Shown here: piece by piece, positions 16,510-26,676 of the stretch
Position numbering within the stretch: position 1 is the first letter of the stretch
Layout: every line of letters starts with the position of its first letter
Source of the DNA: Pseudoalteromonas rubra
GTDB lineage: Bacteria > Pseudomonadota > Gammaproteobacteria > Enterobacterales > Alteromonadaceae
Assembly (NCBI RefSeq): GCF_000238295.3
Contig: NZ_AHCD03000027.1
Span: 310,001 to 374,000 of the forward strand
Length of the DNA: 64,000 nt
Direction of reading: 5' to 3'
The notes under the pieces: model-generated
What the model saw: only the letters and a program-made list of their open reading frames with translations
Told to the model about the DNA's origin: nothing
Databases searched by the model: none
Program-made: the position numbers and the translations under genes

Positions 16510-17718
16510 ATGAATGATTTAAAACCGATACTGAACACACTGTGGCGTGCTAAATCAGCGCCGCTATTATTGATACTGCAAATTGCTGTGACTTTTACGA
16601 TATTGGTGAATGCGGTATATCTGATCATCCAAAAGGAAGCTCTGCTAATTGAGCCAAGTGGACTGGATGAGGACGTGATTTTCACATTTCAGACCAATGT
16701 ACAAAGCAGTGAACCGGAAGAAATGATCGCGCTGGTTAAACAGGATTTAAGGGATATTCGTAGCTTATCCAGTGTTGAAAATGTGACTGTCATGAATGCA
16801 TTTCCTTTGAGCGACTGGGGTAGCTATGCACTGACCGGGTTAGGTCCAACTGATGAAGACATGAATATCTACACGGGTTACTACACCGGAGATGAGCATG
16901 CCATCGACACGATGGGGCTGGAGTTAATTGCAGGTGAGGCACCGACAGAAGGTGAGGTACAAGACTCGATAGATTTTAGTGCAAATGTCACACAAGCGAT
17001 TGTGTCTAAAGGGTTTGCAGAGCGCTTTTACCCAGATGACTGGCGTGCGATATTGGGCACTACTGTGTATTTGAACTATGAACCTTATATTGTGAAGGGC
17101 GTGGTCAAAGAGTTGAAATCTGTCTGGCCAGGCTGGTACTCCCATGCCAATACGGTATTGGTTCCGTTACGACACATCAGCAACAATTATAAGGTCCTGG
17201 TGCGCGCCCGGGCAGGGGATCTTGAGCTGGCAAAACTACAAGTCGTAGAGCTGCTTATGAAGACACCGGGTCGCCATTTGGATAAAGTGATGGACTATCA
17301 GCAGATGCGTGAAGATAAGTTCAAATCCGAGACTGCGGCGATCAAGACTCTGTACTGGGTCATTGTAGGGCTGGTGCTCCTGACATTGTTGGGAATTTTT
17401 GGTCAGGCGCGTTTTACTATTGTAAAGCGTCGCAAACAAATAGGTACGCGTAGGGCACTGGGCGCCAGTCGGGGAGACATTTTGCGTTATTGTATGACAG
17501 AAAATGCGATTGTGACCTTTATCGGCATTGTGTTAGGTGTGATCTGTGCGCTGCTTGCGAATGTTCAGCTGGTTAATCACTTTGATATGGCACCAGTACC
17601 CGTTATTTATTTACTTCAGGTCGCAGGGGTTATTCTGATTGTTGGTCAACTGGCAGTGTGTCAGCCTGCCTGGATGGCGGCCAGAGTGTCTCCGGCGCTG
17701 GCAACTCGCAGTGTCTAA
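16510..17718 (+). CDS. MacB/FtsX-type ABC permease B2
   Basis: 402 residues, paralogue of B1. N-terminal helix (PLLLILQIAVTFTILVNAVYLII), periplasmic domain, then FGQARFTIVKRRKQIGTRRALGASRGDILRYCMTENAIVTFIGIVLGVI and PAWMAARVSPALATRSV. GGAGCCAGACA precedes the ATG, mirroring the site before B1, which supports duplication of a whole A-B pair. No second ATPase is present, so the single ATPase at 11778 probably serves both pairs. The operon ends at the terminator beginning 17771. Confidence 0.85.
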   Translation: MNDLKPILNTLWRAKSAPLLLILQIAVTFTILVNAVYLIIQKEALLIEPSGLDEDVIFTFQTNVQSSEPEEMIALVKQDLRDIRSLSSVENVTVMNAFPLSDWGSYALTGLGPTDEDMNIYTGYYTGDEHAIDTMGLELIAGEAPTEGEVQDSIDFSANVTQAIVSKGFAERFYPDDWRAILGTTVYLNYEPYIVKGVVKELKSVWPGWYSHANTVLVPLRHISNNYKVLVRARAGDLELAKLQVVELLMKTPGRHLDKVMDYQQMREDKFKSETAAIKTLYWVIVGLVLLTLLGIFGQARFTIVKRRKQIGTRRALGASRGDILRYCMTENAIVTFIGIVLGVICALLANVQLVNHFDMAPVPVIYLLQVAGVILIVGQLAVCQPAWMAARVSPALATRSV

Positions 17719-17770
17719 CAGACGCAGGCAACACACTTAATGTAGTAGCCTCACAGCCAGGTTAAACTTT

Positions 17771-17808
17771 CCCCAAAAGGGGGCTTACGCACTCTTTTGG
17801 GGTTTTAT
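17771..17808 (+). terminator. Intrinsic terminator of the ABC exporter operon
   Basis: Arms CCCCAAAAG (17771-17779) and CTTTTGGGG (17794-17802) with a 14-nt loop, then TTTTATT. It lies 52 bases after the last permease stop. Confidence 0.8.
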
Positions 17809-17881
17809 TAATGTCATTTTATAGTCATTTTGTAATTTTGTTCTAACATTATATGAAACTAATGTTATCAGGAACGGGATT

Positions 17882-18256
17882 ATGCATCAGCCAGACTTAC
17901 TTCCAGTCGCAGATATCTTCTCTGAATCAATAAATAACAGTGGCTGTTACGGTGTTGTTAAGTACATAAAGGGAAGTCAAAGTGTTTATGTTAAACAGGT
18001 GTTTATTAATCGGCTTGGTAGCGGGGTAAAACCGGAGCTCAGCGCCGACGACATCGAATTCTTCCGCTATCTGGATTCCATTTTGCGTTATTGCTACGTA
18101 CTGGTGTACGTTAAAAACGCCACAACAGGTGATTATGACAGTGCTATTTTCCTTGATGATTATGAGGCCATCCAGGGAATAAGCAAAGAAGAAGCGCAAC
18201 AACGCCTGGTTGATTTACACACTGTGGTGGGCTACTTAAAAACCGCGATGCAGTAA
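17882..18256 (+). CDS. Hypothetical protein, 124 residues
   Basis: ATG at 17882 is preceded by AGGAACGGG. The product is a small mixed alpha/beta protein with no signal peptide or membrane helix. Visible traits: SGCYGVVKYIKGSQSVYVKQVFI near the N-terminus, a central YCYVLVYVKNATTGDY segment and a C-terminal helix. No family is recognised. It has its own upstream AT-rich promoter region after the exporter terminator and runs convergently into pbpC with a 12-bp gap, so it is probably monocistronic. Confidence 0.65.
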   Translation: MHQPDLLPVADIFSESINNSGCYGVVKYIKGSQSVYVKQVFINRLGSGVKPELSADDIEFFRYLDSILRYCYVLVYVKNATTGDYDSAIFLDDYEAIQGISKEEAQQRLVDLHTVVGYLKTAMQ

Positions 18257-18268
18257 TACAGTGCCCAT

Positions 18269-20461
18269 TCAGGGATGTATGACGATATTCTGCTGGTCAC
18301 AGTGTTCAGCAAAGCAAGCCGTGATCACCACATTGCCCTGATAATCAGACAAAGGCAGCGTGGTTGAGCTATACGGTTCATGATTGATATACCAGCGAAC
18401 CGCATTACCTTGCGGATCACCTCCCCCCGACACCGTTAACTCTATCTTTGTAACCTGCTGACGATAATAATGCTGACCACTGCGTGGCTGAATAATGCGG
18501 ATCTGGTCGTTGCCAGCCTGTTGTGTGGGGGTATTGTTTTGTGCCAGCCAGCTGGCAAGGTCGTCAGGCCAGCCGGGGTCTGTCACAAAATGTCCCTGAC
18601 TGTGCATTGTGGGTGGGGTCATGCCATTGAGGGTGTAGGCTGATAATTGTGTATGGCAAGCCCTGTCAGGAGTATTTTGGTGTGCCACGCCACCAGGCCA
18701 GCAGATCTGTACTGGCTTGACCTGAGCAGGTAAAGCGAGACTATGTGCATCAGCTGGAAGTAAGTCAAATACGTCAAACATCAAAGGCGCGGCGCGTGTT
18801 GCTCCCAGATATCCGACTATCGGGCTGGCATCAGGACGACCGACCCACACTGCCACCGTGTAGTCTGCGCTTACACCAACTGCCCAGAAATCCCGGTAAC
18901 CATAGCTGGTGCCGGTTTTCCAGGCGATTTTGCGACGATTGCTGGGGACGACCCGATCCGGTGCCGACAACTGACTAAGCATCTCAAATGTGATCCAGCT
19001 GGCAGCAGGGGAAAGCAAAGCATATTCCGAACGCGGATAACGCGAGTTGTGAGCGATAAGAGATAAGTCCCTGACTTTGCCTTGACTTGCCAGTGCGCGA
19101 TACAGGCGCGCCAGTTCGATTAATTCAATCCCAGTGCCACCCAGTCCGACTGCGAGGTTAGCATGCTGATGATGCAGCTTAACCTGGGCATTGCTCAGCT
19201 GCTGTTCAAAGCGCTCGGCACCGATCCTATGAAGCAACTGAATCGCTGGTACATTGAGAGAGTGCTGCAAAGCTTTGCTGGCGCTCACTGGCCCATTAAA
19301 TTGTCCGGTGAGGTTTTGTGGCTTATAGCCGTCAAAATTGCTGGGGATATCGCTCATCAGGCTCTGACTGTGGATCAGGCCAAGATCCAGTCCCAGCCCA
19401 TAAATAAACGGTTTTAATGTTGAACCCGGGGAGCGCACCGCGCGGATCATGTCGACATGCGCGAACCGGCTATCATCGCGAAAATCAACGGAGCCTTGGT
19501 ATGCCAATACTTGAGCACGCTGATTATGCACTATCAGAACGGCTGCTGAACTTTTGCCGGTTAACCTGTGCTTTGTATTCGCCAGTAACTTGCTGAGGCG
19601 CTGCTGTAGCGTATGATCCAAGGTGGTACGGATCACATGCTGCCGCGGGTATTGGCGTTTTAGTTGACGACTTAACAACGGGGCCAGAGGTGGTTGAGCG
19701 TCATAGGATAAGCTTATTGGCTCCCGGCTCAATAGCGCTAGCTGTTCGGTATCTACCAGTTGGCTGTCGACTAGTCGTCGGAGTACTTTATTACGCATCG
19801 CTCTTGCGCGTTCGGGGTAACGATCCGGGCGGTTGTAGGACGGTTTTTGAGGTAATACGACTAATAAGGCAGATTGGTTAATCGATAGGTGCCTGGCGGG
19901 TTTGTTAAAGTAACGTCGCGATGCAGCTTCTACGCCCTCGATATTTCCACCAAATGGTGCCAGGTTGAGATATAAAGTCAGGATCTCAGTTTTGCTATAG
20001 TGCCATTCCAGTTGCAAGGCTCTGGCAATTTGCTTTAGTTTGCCCGGGATTGAACGTTCATGTGGGTCAAGCAGCCGGGCTACTTGCATGGTCAGGGTTG
20101 AACCGCCAGAAATAATCCGGCCATTGGCCAGCCATTGCCACAGTGCTCTGCACAGTGCCAGTGGGTTGACGCCGGGGTGATAGTAAAACCAGCGATCTTC
20201 GTAATCCAGCAGGGCAGTCACATAAAATGGATCAACCTGCTCCAGGGTGATTCGATAGCGATGCACGCCCCGGTTGTCGCTGAAGGCGCGTAATTGTTGC
20301 CCATCACGTGCCGTAACCACAGTAGCCGGACCATCCGGATAGGGCTGGGGTAATGGATATCGCCAGTCCAGCCAACTTAGTAGCAGCAGACCCAGCCCCC
20401 CAATCGCCAGAATAATTCGAGCGGGGTAGCCAGGAGGTCGTATTGGCCTAGCAGATATCAC
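18269..20461 (-). CDS. pbpC: Penicillin-binding protein 1C
   Basis: About 730 residues. After an N-terminal membrane anchor (IILAIGGLGLLLLSWLDW) comes a family-51 glycosyltransferase domain (LLDYEDRWFYYHPGVNP, then SGGSTLTMQVARLL). The transpeptidase domain has SxxK as SPGSTLKP, SxN as SLN and KTGTSYG. A BiPBP-C-type C-terminal domain includes RSGQHYYR. PBP1C polymerises glycan strands; its transpeptidase partner chemistry is poorly defined. The longest frame starts at TTG 20518 inside the upstream gene, but GTG 20461 with AGAGG seven bases upstream is preferred, giving a 20-bp gap. It is paired with the alpha-2-macroglobulin gene as in E. coli yfhM-pbpC. Confidence 0.9.
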   Translation of the reverse strand: MISARPIRPPGYPARIILAIGGLGLLLLSWLDWRYPLPQPYPDGPATVVTARDGQQLRAFSDNRGVHRYRITLEQVDPFYVTALLDYEDRWFYYHPGVNPLALCRALWQWLANGRIISGGSTLTMQVARLLDPHERSIPGKLKQIARALQLEWHYSKTEILTLYLNLAPFGGNIEGVEAASRRYFNKPARHLSINQSALLVVLPQKPSYNRPDRYPERARAMRNKVLRRLVDSQLVDTEQLALLSREPISLSYDAQPPLAPLLSRQLKRQYPRQHVIRTTLDHTLQQRLSKLLANTKHRLTGKSSAAVLIVHNQRAQVLAYQGSVDFRDDSRFAHVDMIRAVRSPGSTLKPFIYGLGLDLGLIHSQSLMSDIPSNFDGYKPQNLTGQFNGPVSASKALQHSLNVPAIQLLHRIGAERFEQQLSNAQVKLHHQHANLAVGLGGTGIELIELARLYRALASQGKVRDLSLIAHNSRYPRSEYALLSPAASWITFEMLSQLSAPDRVVPSNRRKIAWKTGTSYGYRDFWAVGVSADYTVAVWVGRPDASPIVGYLGATRAAPLMFDVFDLLPADAHSLALPAQVKPVQICWPGGVAHQNTPDRACHTQLSAYTLNGMTPPTMHSQGHFVTDPGWPDDLASWLAQNNTPTQQAGNDQIRIIQPRSGQHYYRQQVTKIELTVSGGGDPQGNAVRWYINHEPYSSTTLPLSDYQGNVVITACFAEHCDQQNIVIHP

Positions 20462-20481
20462 GTTGGTGCCTCTGTGACATA

Positions 20482-23400
20482 TCAGCGCTCGACCTCTAAT
20501 TGATACGGATATTGCCAATAAATGACATGTTTATGAGGTCGATACATAGATTCCAGGTAACTTGGCGGTACCTGGTAAATACCGGGCACTTCTGCTCGCA
20601 GTACATAAGCAAACTGGTATTTTTGGGTTGTGAGCCTGAGTGCTGCGACATAACGATCGTTGCGGTATTCAGTGTGCTCTGTGGGCGCCAATGTGACGTG
20701 TTCAGGCAGTAATTGTGAGACCGGAAACCCTTGCATTAGTGCGGGGTTCTCAAGTACAAATCCAGCGGGGATGCGCTCAATTAAGAGTGCATCCGGCACG
20801 GGCTCTTTGAGCTGTACATCAAGCACCACGACCACACGCTCGCCGACTTTGAAACGGGTCTTATCCAAAGGTTGCCCATTCAAATCAAACAGGCGTCTGA
20901 CCATACGCTTGGTTTCCAGAGTGTTAAACGGACTAATCTCATTTGCGATGCTGGGATCCAGTTTGAGGCGGCCTTTAGCCATCAATTGGACATAAACTGG
21001 CTCGTCATGTGGGTTGCGTAGTGTCATCGTTTGCGTAAGTGTATGACTGATCACCGCAGGGTGCTGTAATTGCTGGTCATTTATTTCCAGTCGCACTGGG
21101 TTGTCTGGGTCGGCCTTGTTGACGTGTACGGCAGTACGCAGCAAAGCGGCACGCTCTTGCGTGCTGAGCCAGGTTTTCAGGGCTTGATCTGGCAGTTGTT
21201 CCAGCAAGCTTGTCTGAAGCGCACGTGACTGAGTGCGCAATGCGGTATGCTTTGCCAGTTTCGTTAGTATCAGGGCTGACTGGGCGTCGTCACGCAGTTC
21301 AGAGCCGTAGTCGGCAATATAGGTGTCAGTACGATTAAGTGTGCTGGCTTGTCTGAGCAGTAACGCTGCCTGTTGGGTAGCACCGACATTGGCCAGTGCC
21401 GACGCCATATGCAGTATGCTTAATCTGGACGGATAGTCGGTGATCCGCAAAGACTCTAAGTCGCTGTAGCTCACCTGACCGCGCTGACTAGCAAGATAAG
21501 CTGCGAAGCTCTTTGCTGCGGTTGCTTCATACGCATCCTGGCTGAGGTCATCGACCAGGTTATCCCGGGTATATCTGAGCATGCGGTAGTGTGCTCGGTT
21601 GAGCATACTTTGCGGGACTGTGCCTGGAAAACGGCTTTGCGCCTGGGTTAAAAACTCTGTGACATAAGCGCTTAACCAGGGATGCTCAGCGCCCTGGCTA
21701 TCCCACAGAGCAAAACCACCACTGGGCTTTTGCATGGTTTTGAGCCGTTGTACAGCCTGACTGACCAGTGTGCGGGGGTCGTTTAGTTGTTCTGCCTCGG
21801 CCTGTTTGCTCTGCAGCGCTTGCTGTAAAGCACCATCAAGTTGCGGGTGCCTGAGCAGAAACGGCCAGGCTTTGCTGGTGGTCTGCTCTGCGCAGCCATA
21901 AGGGTAGGCACGCAAAGCGGTGGCATATTCCCGAATAGGTAATCTGGGCGTATGACTAGCGTAAAGGGTACCTGCATCCGCCTTGTCGACGTGCAACCCA
22001 TGCCAAAGTGCTGGACTGATTTGATGGCTCTGTCCGGGAGAGAGCATCAGGCTGGTGGCTTGTATTATGTCAGGCTCAATGGCTTTGATGGGCACAGACC
22101 AGCTGCGTGTTTGTGTGATGTCTGTATTCTGCAACTCAATTTGTACGGTTGCGGTGCGTGACAAGGGAGCGTTGGCAACCACCAGGCGCAGGGTCTTGCT
22201 CCAATGTGCTTGGTCGTCCAGCGTCATTGTAAAAGTGGTGTCTTCGGTAAACTGAATAGGGCCAGAAGGCTGGAGGCTGACGGATAAGGTCTGCTTTCGG
22301 CCACTGACGTTATGCAAGTCCAGCGTGACGGAAGTTTCATCGCCCGGGACTAAAAAGCGTGGAACGCTGAGCTCTGAAATAACAGGGGCGCTGACCGGTC
22401 GGGAGTCGACGTAGTGACCTACTTGGGATTGATTGAAAGCGGTCGCGACGATTTGAACCTCGCCGTTGTAGTCTGGCATATCGAGCGTGACGCTCGCTTT
22501 GCCGTCAATCAGTTTCACCGGTTGAGTCATCAGGATCACGGTTTTGCTTTCGACCAGGTCATCATTGCGGTTGTCGCTGCGTTCATTGCTGTCACTGCCA
22601 AAGCGGGACTGCGCAAACGGGTCGGGGCGGTTATCATAGCGTCGAGAATACAAATCAACCACATCGCCTCCGTAACGACGTTGATTAAACAGGTAATGAT
22701 GTGGGTCTACCGGGTAATAGCGGCTCAGGTTCAGGATCCCTTTATCAACGATGGACAAAGTTACCCAGCTATTGCTGGCCTCAGATCCCGCCATATTGTC
22801 AGCCTGGATCTCGACAGTGAGTGGTTTGAGTGGCGCTATTTTGTCTGGCAAAGTCAGGCTAAGCATCAGCTCGCGGTCTTCCCGCGCCAGCCTGACTGGG
22901 ACAATGCCAAAATGACGTTGTAGCGTGCGGGATTGACCACTGAGCAAGGTTGCACTGAGATACAGATCGTGGCGAGCCAGTGCTTTATCTAAAGGTACGC
23001 GCAGCGTCGTCTTTCCTTTACGTACGGTGTGACTTTGTGACCACAGCACTTTGTCGGTCTCCAGCGCCAATTGCAGTTGTCCATCAGCCGGGGCCTCCAA
23101 TTCGACCGTCACGATTTCGCCGGCCTGGTAATGGGTTTTATCCAGTTGCACAGTGAGATGTTGTGGTTTGGCCTTAAGTTGCTGATAACCCCGATACCAG
23201 CCAGCGTAAAAGTCATAAACGGTTTTAATCTGACTGTTTATGTCAGTGACGGTTAGTCGATAGTTGCCCCAATTTACCGGGAAGAGTACTGTGTGAGTGT
23301 TCTGGATCAGGTTGACGGTTTGCCTGGCTTCACTGCGCCACTGTGGCTGAGACTGACGACGCCAGCCTATGCCTTCTTCATAAAACCAGAAGTAACGACC

Positions 23401-24987
23401 CTGGTCGTAACTGAGTTCGACCTCCAGCTCACCACTTGTTAACTGCTGACCATCCGGGCTCAACAGCGCCACTTCAAACTCGGCATCCGTGGCGTATTTA
23501 AACTCTGCCTGTGCGGGTTTCACCGCCGGTAGCGGGTGTGATTTCCAGCTGGTGTAACTTAGCTGGCGTTGCACCGCCGCGCCGCCGGACTCAAGCAGGC
23601 TTAAATTAACTTGGGTTTTTACCGGGCTTTTGAGTGCTCCGGCAGGCACTGTGGGCAGAGTCAGTGCCAGGGTTCCCTGTTCAGATAAGCGCTGATCTGG
23701 CAGTGTCTGAAAACGGTTACTCAGGTAAAAATCTTCGCCCACGAAAAAAGCGGCATAGGGACCCGGATAGTGACGCACGGCAGAATGAATCAGACTGGCT
23801 TTTAACGTATTGCCTGCCGCGGGACTGCCAAACAAGTAACGCCCTTGTACGGAGACCGCCATGGAGGAGCTGGCACTGACGAATGGCCGTTGTCCGCTGA
23901 AGGTCAAATCCATGCGTTCAGGCACAAACTCTTCCAATTGAAACTCAAAATGACCGATTGCTGACTGCGCAGTGGGGTCGAGCATTACCGACACTTTGTA
24001 GCGCCCGGTTGGCCAGCTTTTTCCTGTATGAAGGCGTTTACTAAAGAAACCGCCCTCTTGAGGGCTCAGTTGTTCGCGGAGCATTTCCTCTTGCAAGGGG
24101 TTGGTTACGCTGAGCGTAACGGGCTGATCAACAATTGCGATGCCGTCACCATCTCGCAAAAGAATGTTCACGGGTAAAGTCTCACCCGGTTTAACTAAAT
24201 CTCGGTTGCTGTATATGTAGGCTTCCTGTTCCTGATAGGGTCGGCCACCAATCTGGTAATCTGATAAATCAAGCGGGACTTCCTTGATGGGCAATAATGC
24301 TAGTTCAGGCTCGTCCTGCTCACCGTACTCAGCAACGATGATGTCATCGCGGTTCAGTGTGATATCAAAATGCACGGCGCCATGCGTATCGGTTTTGGCC
24401 TCGCGCAGTAGTTCATGCTTGCGGTAGGCCTTAACCCTGGCACCTGACACAGGCAATCCATTGGACAGCTGGTTTACCTGAAAGCTGGCATGGCGCTTAA
24501 ATACTTTGGCCTGTATGCCCAAATCAGTCAGTAGCAGATGTTTTGCCTGTAAATCATTAAACATGCCGGGCGCCTTTAATACGATGATATACCATCCGCT
24601 GGGTAAGGATTTGGGAATGGGCAATCGGGCTGACTGGGTGCCTGTTTTGGTGCTGGTGGGCAGCGTAAATCGGTCGGCAAAGACACTGTCGTAGGTGTAT
24701 TGCAGTCTATCCAGCGAGCTGGGATAGAGCTTGTCTGTCAGGTAGTAACGGCTAAGAAAGTCGTGTGCACTGTTGAGCCGCAGCAATTCCACATCCACAG
24801 CTTCAATATGCTGATAGGTGATTGGAATAGACTGGTTGGATCCTTTAGCGACCAGGGGTCCCGAGCCAACAATGGCCAGTTTAGGTTGCTGCATGACTTT
24901 GGCTTGAGCCTGAATGCCCGTTTGCAATAAGAAGATAAAAAAGAAAACAAACACGGCAAAGGAATGAAAGGGGGTTTTACCCGACAT
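20482..24987 (-). CDS. yfhM: Bacterial alpha-2-macroglobulin family protein (YfhM-like)
   Basis: 1501 residues with a hydrophobic signal segment (FAVFVFFFIFLLQTGIQAQA). The thioester motif is CAEQ at residues 1032-1035 within AYPYGCAEQTT, so the protease-trapping warhead is kept. Macroglobulin-like beta domains fill the first 900 residues, and the six-hairpin thioester domain follows the motif (PWLSAYVTEFLTQAQ). No lipobox cysteine is seen at the signal end, unlike E. coli YfhM, so it is likely periplasmic-soluble or anchored by the signal helix. In the family it traps invading proteases while PBP1C repairs the cell wall. The two genes form an operon. Confidence 0.9.
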   Translation of the reverse strand: MSGKTPFHSFAVFVFFFIFLLQTGIQAQAKVMQQPKLAIVGSGPLVAKGSNQSIPITYQHIEAVDVELLRLNSAHDFLSRYYLTDKLYPSSLDRLQYTYDSVFADRFTLPTSTKTGTQSARLPIPKSLPSGWYIIVLKAPGMFNDLQAKHLLLTDLGIQAKVFKRHASFQVNQLSNGLPVSGARVKAYRKHELLREAKTDTHGAVHFDITLNRDDIIVAEYGEQDEPELALLPIKEVPLDLSDYQIGGRPYQEQEAYIYSNRDLVKPGETLPVNILLRDGDGIAIVDQPVTLSVTNPLQEEMLREQLSPQEGGFFSKRLHTGKSWPTGRYKVSVMLDPTAQSAIGHFEFQLEEFVPERMDLTFSGQRPFVSASSSMAVSVQGRYLFGSPAAGNTLKASLIHSAVRHYPGPYAAFFVGEDFYLSNRFQTLPDQRLSEQGTLALTLPTVPAGALKSPVKTQVNLSLLESGGAAVQRQLSYTSWKSHPLPAVKPAQAEFKYATDAEFEVALLSPDGQQLTSGELEVELSYDQGRYFWFYEEGIGWRRQSQPQWRSEARQTVNLIQNTHTVLFPVNWGNYRLTVTDINSQIKTVYDFYAGWYRGYQQLKAKPQHLTVQLDKTHYQAGEIVTVELEAPADGQLQLALETDKVLWSQSHTVRKGKTTLRVPLDKALARHDLYLSATLLSGQSRTLQRHFGIVPVRLAREDRELMLSLTLPDKIAPLKPLTVEIQADNMAGSEASNSWVTLSIVDKGILNLSRYYPVDPHHYLFNQRRYGGDVVDLYSRRYDNRPDPFAQSRFGSDSNERSDNRNDDLVESKTVILMTQPVKLIDGKASVTLDMPDYNGEVQIVATAFNQSQVGHYVDSRPVSAPVISELSVPRFLVPGDETSVTLDLHNVSGRKQTLSVSLQPSGPIQFTEDTTFTMTLDDQAHWSKTLRLVVANAPLSRTATVQIELQNTDITQTRSWSVPIKAIEPDIIQATSLMLSPGQSHQISPALWHGLHVDKADAGTLYASHTPRLPIREYATALRAYPYGCAEQTTSKAWPFLLRHPQLDGALQQALQSKQAEAEQLNDPRTLVSQAVQRLKTMQKPSGGFALWDSQGAEHPWLSAYVTEFLTQAQSRFPGTVPQSMLNRAHYRMLRYTRDNLVDDLSQDAYEATAAKSFAAYLASQRGQVSYSDLESLRITDYPSRLSILHMASALANVGATQQAALLLRQASTLNRTDTYIADYGSELRDDAQSALILTKLAKHTALRTQSRALQTSLLEQLPDQALKTWLSTQERAALLRTAVHVNKADPDNPVRLEINDQQLQHPAVISHTLTQTMTLRNPHDEPVYVQLMAKGRLKLDPSIANEISPFNTLETKRMVRRLFDLNGQPLDKTRFKVGERVVVVLDVQLKEPVPDALLIERIPAGFVLENPALMQGFPVSQLLPEHVTLAPTEHTEYRNDRYVAALRLTTQKYQFAYVLRAEVPGIYQVPPSYLESMYRPHKHVIYWQYPYQLEVER

Positions 24988-25239
24988 GTTAAAGCTCCTT
25001 GGGCCTGCACAGGGCGCAGTTGGGTTTTTGGTAGTTCCTTGGTTGCCGGTAAAGGCGTCGTAAGATCATATCATACATCAGATTACGAATCTGGGGGTCA
25101 GTAACGGGATAACAGATTGTAGTACATCAGCGTGAACAGTGAGTGAAGCACGAAGCATTGCCCCGGCAGATACTCTGCGAGTAAAATGGTGAATTGGTAA
25201 AGTTGAACAGTGATACACTTAGGGTGTCTGGGAGTAAAT

Positions 25240-26676
25240 ATGATATTACCGGTTATTTTGTGTGGTGGCTCCGGAACCCGATTATGGCCCATGTCGCGCG
25301 AACGCTACCCCAAACAGTTTTTGCAGCTGGGCTCTGAGCACACGCTGTTGCAGGACACTTTACTGAGACTTGAGCCAGACGATCATCAGCCAGCACTGGT
25401 GATATGCAATGAAGTACACCGTTTTATTTGTGCGGAGCAAATGCGCGCCATTGGCTATCAGGCTGGTGGGATTATATTAGAGCCAGAAGGGCGCAACACG
25501 GCACCAGCCATCGCTCTGGCAGCGCTCAAAGCCTGTAAAACAGGAGACGATCCAATATTGCTTGTACTGGCGTCTGATCACTACATTGGTGATGTTTCAG
25601 CATTCCGTCAGAGTATTGAGCGGGGTCTGACTTTGGCGCAGGCGGGCAAATTGGTGACCTTTGGTATTGTGCCCGACAGCCCGCACACAGGGTACGGATA
25701 CATTCAATGTGGTTCGCCCCTTCCCCATGCTACTGGAGATGACATGGGTGCTGAGGTCGCAGCGTTTATTGAAAAGCCTGATGTGCAAACAGCACAAGGC
25801 TATCTTGAGCAAGGCGGTTATCTCTGGAACAGCGGTATATTTTTATTTAAAGCAAGTGAATACTTAAATGAGTTGGCGCAGCACAGACCGGATATCTTGC
25901 AGGCCTGCGAACAGGCGATGGCAGAGCCGCAAGCAGATCTGGATTTCATCCGTGTCAATCGTGAGGCGTTTTTAACGGTCCCCTCCGAATCAATAGACTA
26001 TGCCGTAATGGAGCACACAGAGCATGCTGCAGTCGTTCCTCTGAATGCGAAGTGGAACGACATCGGGAGCTTTGAAGCGCTTTGGCAAACCCTAAGCAAA
26101 GACCCCCAGAACAATGCCCATATCGGCAATGTCATGGCGCTGAACACACGAGATAACCTGGTCTTCGCACAGGAGCGTCTGGTGGCAACCGTTGGGGTGC
26201 AGGATCTGGTGGTTGTTGATACCAAAGATGCATTGTTGGTGGCTCACCGCAGTCAGAGTCAGACAATTAAGTCACTGGTGGATGAGTTGAAAGATCGTGA
26301 ATTAGCACAAGTAACAGACCACAGAGAAGTTTATCGACCCTGGGGCAAGTATGACATTGTTGATCAGGATCAGCGCTTTTTGGTGAAACGGATCACAGTC
26401 AGACCCGGACATAGCCTGTCACGACAATTGCATTATCACCGGGCGGAACATTGGGTGGTGGTGTCAGGCACTGCTGAAGTGGAGATAGGTGAAGAGCGTC
26501 GCTTGTTGTGCGAGGATCAGTCGGTGTTTATTCCAGCCACTGTGGTACATCGGCTCAGCAATCCCGGTAAAGTTGATTTACAACTGATAGAGGTACAATC
26601 GGGCAGTTATCTGGGTGAGGATGACATTATCCGGTTTGAGGATGATTATACCCGGGGGACGCATGACTTCAGTTAA
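25240..26676 (+). CDS. manC: Mannose-1-phosphate guanylyltransferase / mannose-6-phosphate isomerase
   Basis: About 478 residues, the length of the bifunctional type-II enzymes. The N-terminal nucleotidyltransferase has the pyrophosphorylase signature LCGGSGTRLWPMSRERYPKQF and the later FIEKPD motif. The C-terminal cupin isomerase domain has RPWGKYD, VKRITVRPGHSLSRQLHYHRAEHWVVVSG and HRLSNPG. It makes GDP-mannose and isomerises fructose-6-P to mannose-6-P for polysaccharide synthesis. The frame opens at GTG 25210, but the ATG at 25240 with GGGAG six bases upstream fits the family N-terminus. It overlaps manB by 14 bp. Confidence 0.92.
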   Translation: MILPVILCGGSGTRLWPMSRERYPKQFLQLGSEHTLLQDTLLRLEPDDHQPALVICNEVHRFICAEQMRAIGYQAGGIILEPEGRNTAPAIALAALKACKTGDDPILLVLASDHYIGDVSAFRQSIERGLTLAQAGKLVTFGIVPDSPHTGYGYIQCGSPLPHATGDDMGAEVAAFIEKPDVQTAQGYLEQGGYLWNSGIFLFKASEYLNELAQHRPDILQACEQAMAEPQADLDFIRVNREAFLTVPSESIDYAVMEHTEHAAVVPLNAKWNDIGSFEALWQTLSKDPQNNAHIGNVMALNTRDNLVFAQERLVATVGVQDLVVVDTKDALLVAHRSQSQTIKSLVDELKDRELAQVTDHREVYRPWGKYDIVDQDQRFLVKRITVRPGHSLSRQLHYHRAEHWVVVSGTAEVEIGEERRLLCEDQSVFIPATVVHRLSNPGKVDLQLIEVQSGSYLGEDDIIRFEDDYTRGTHDFS

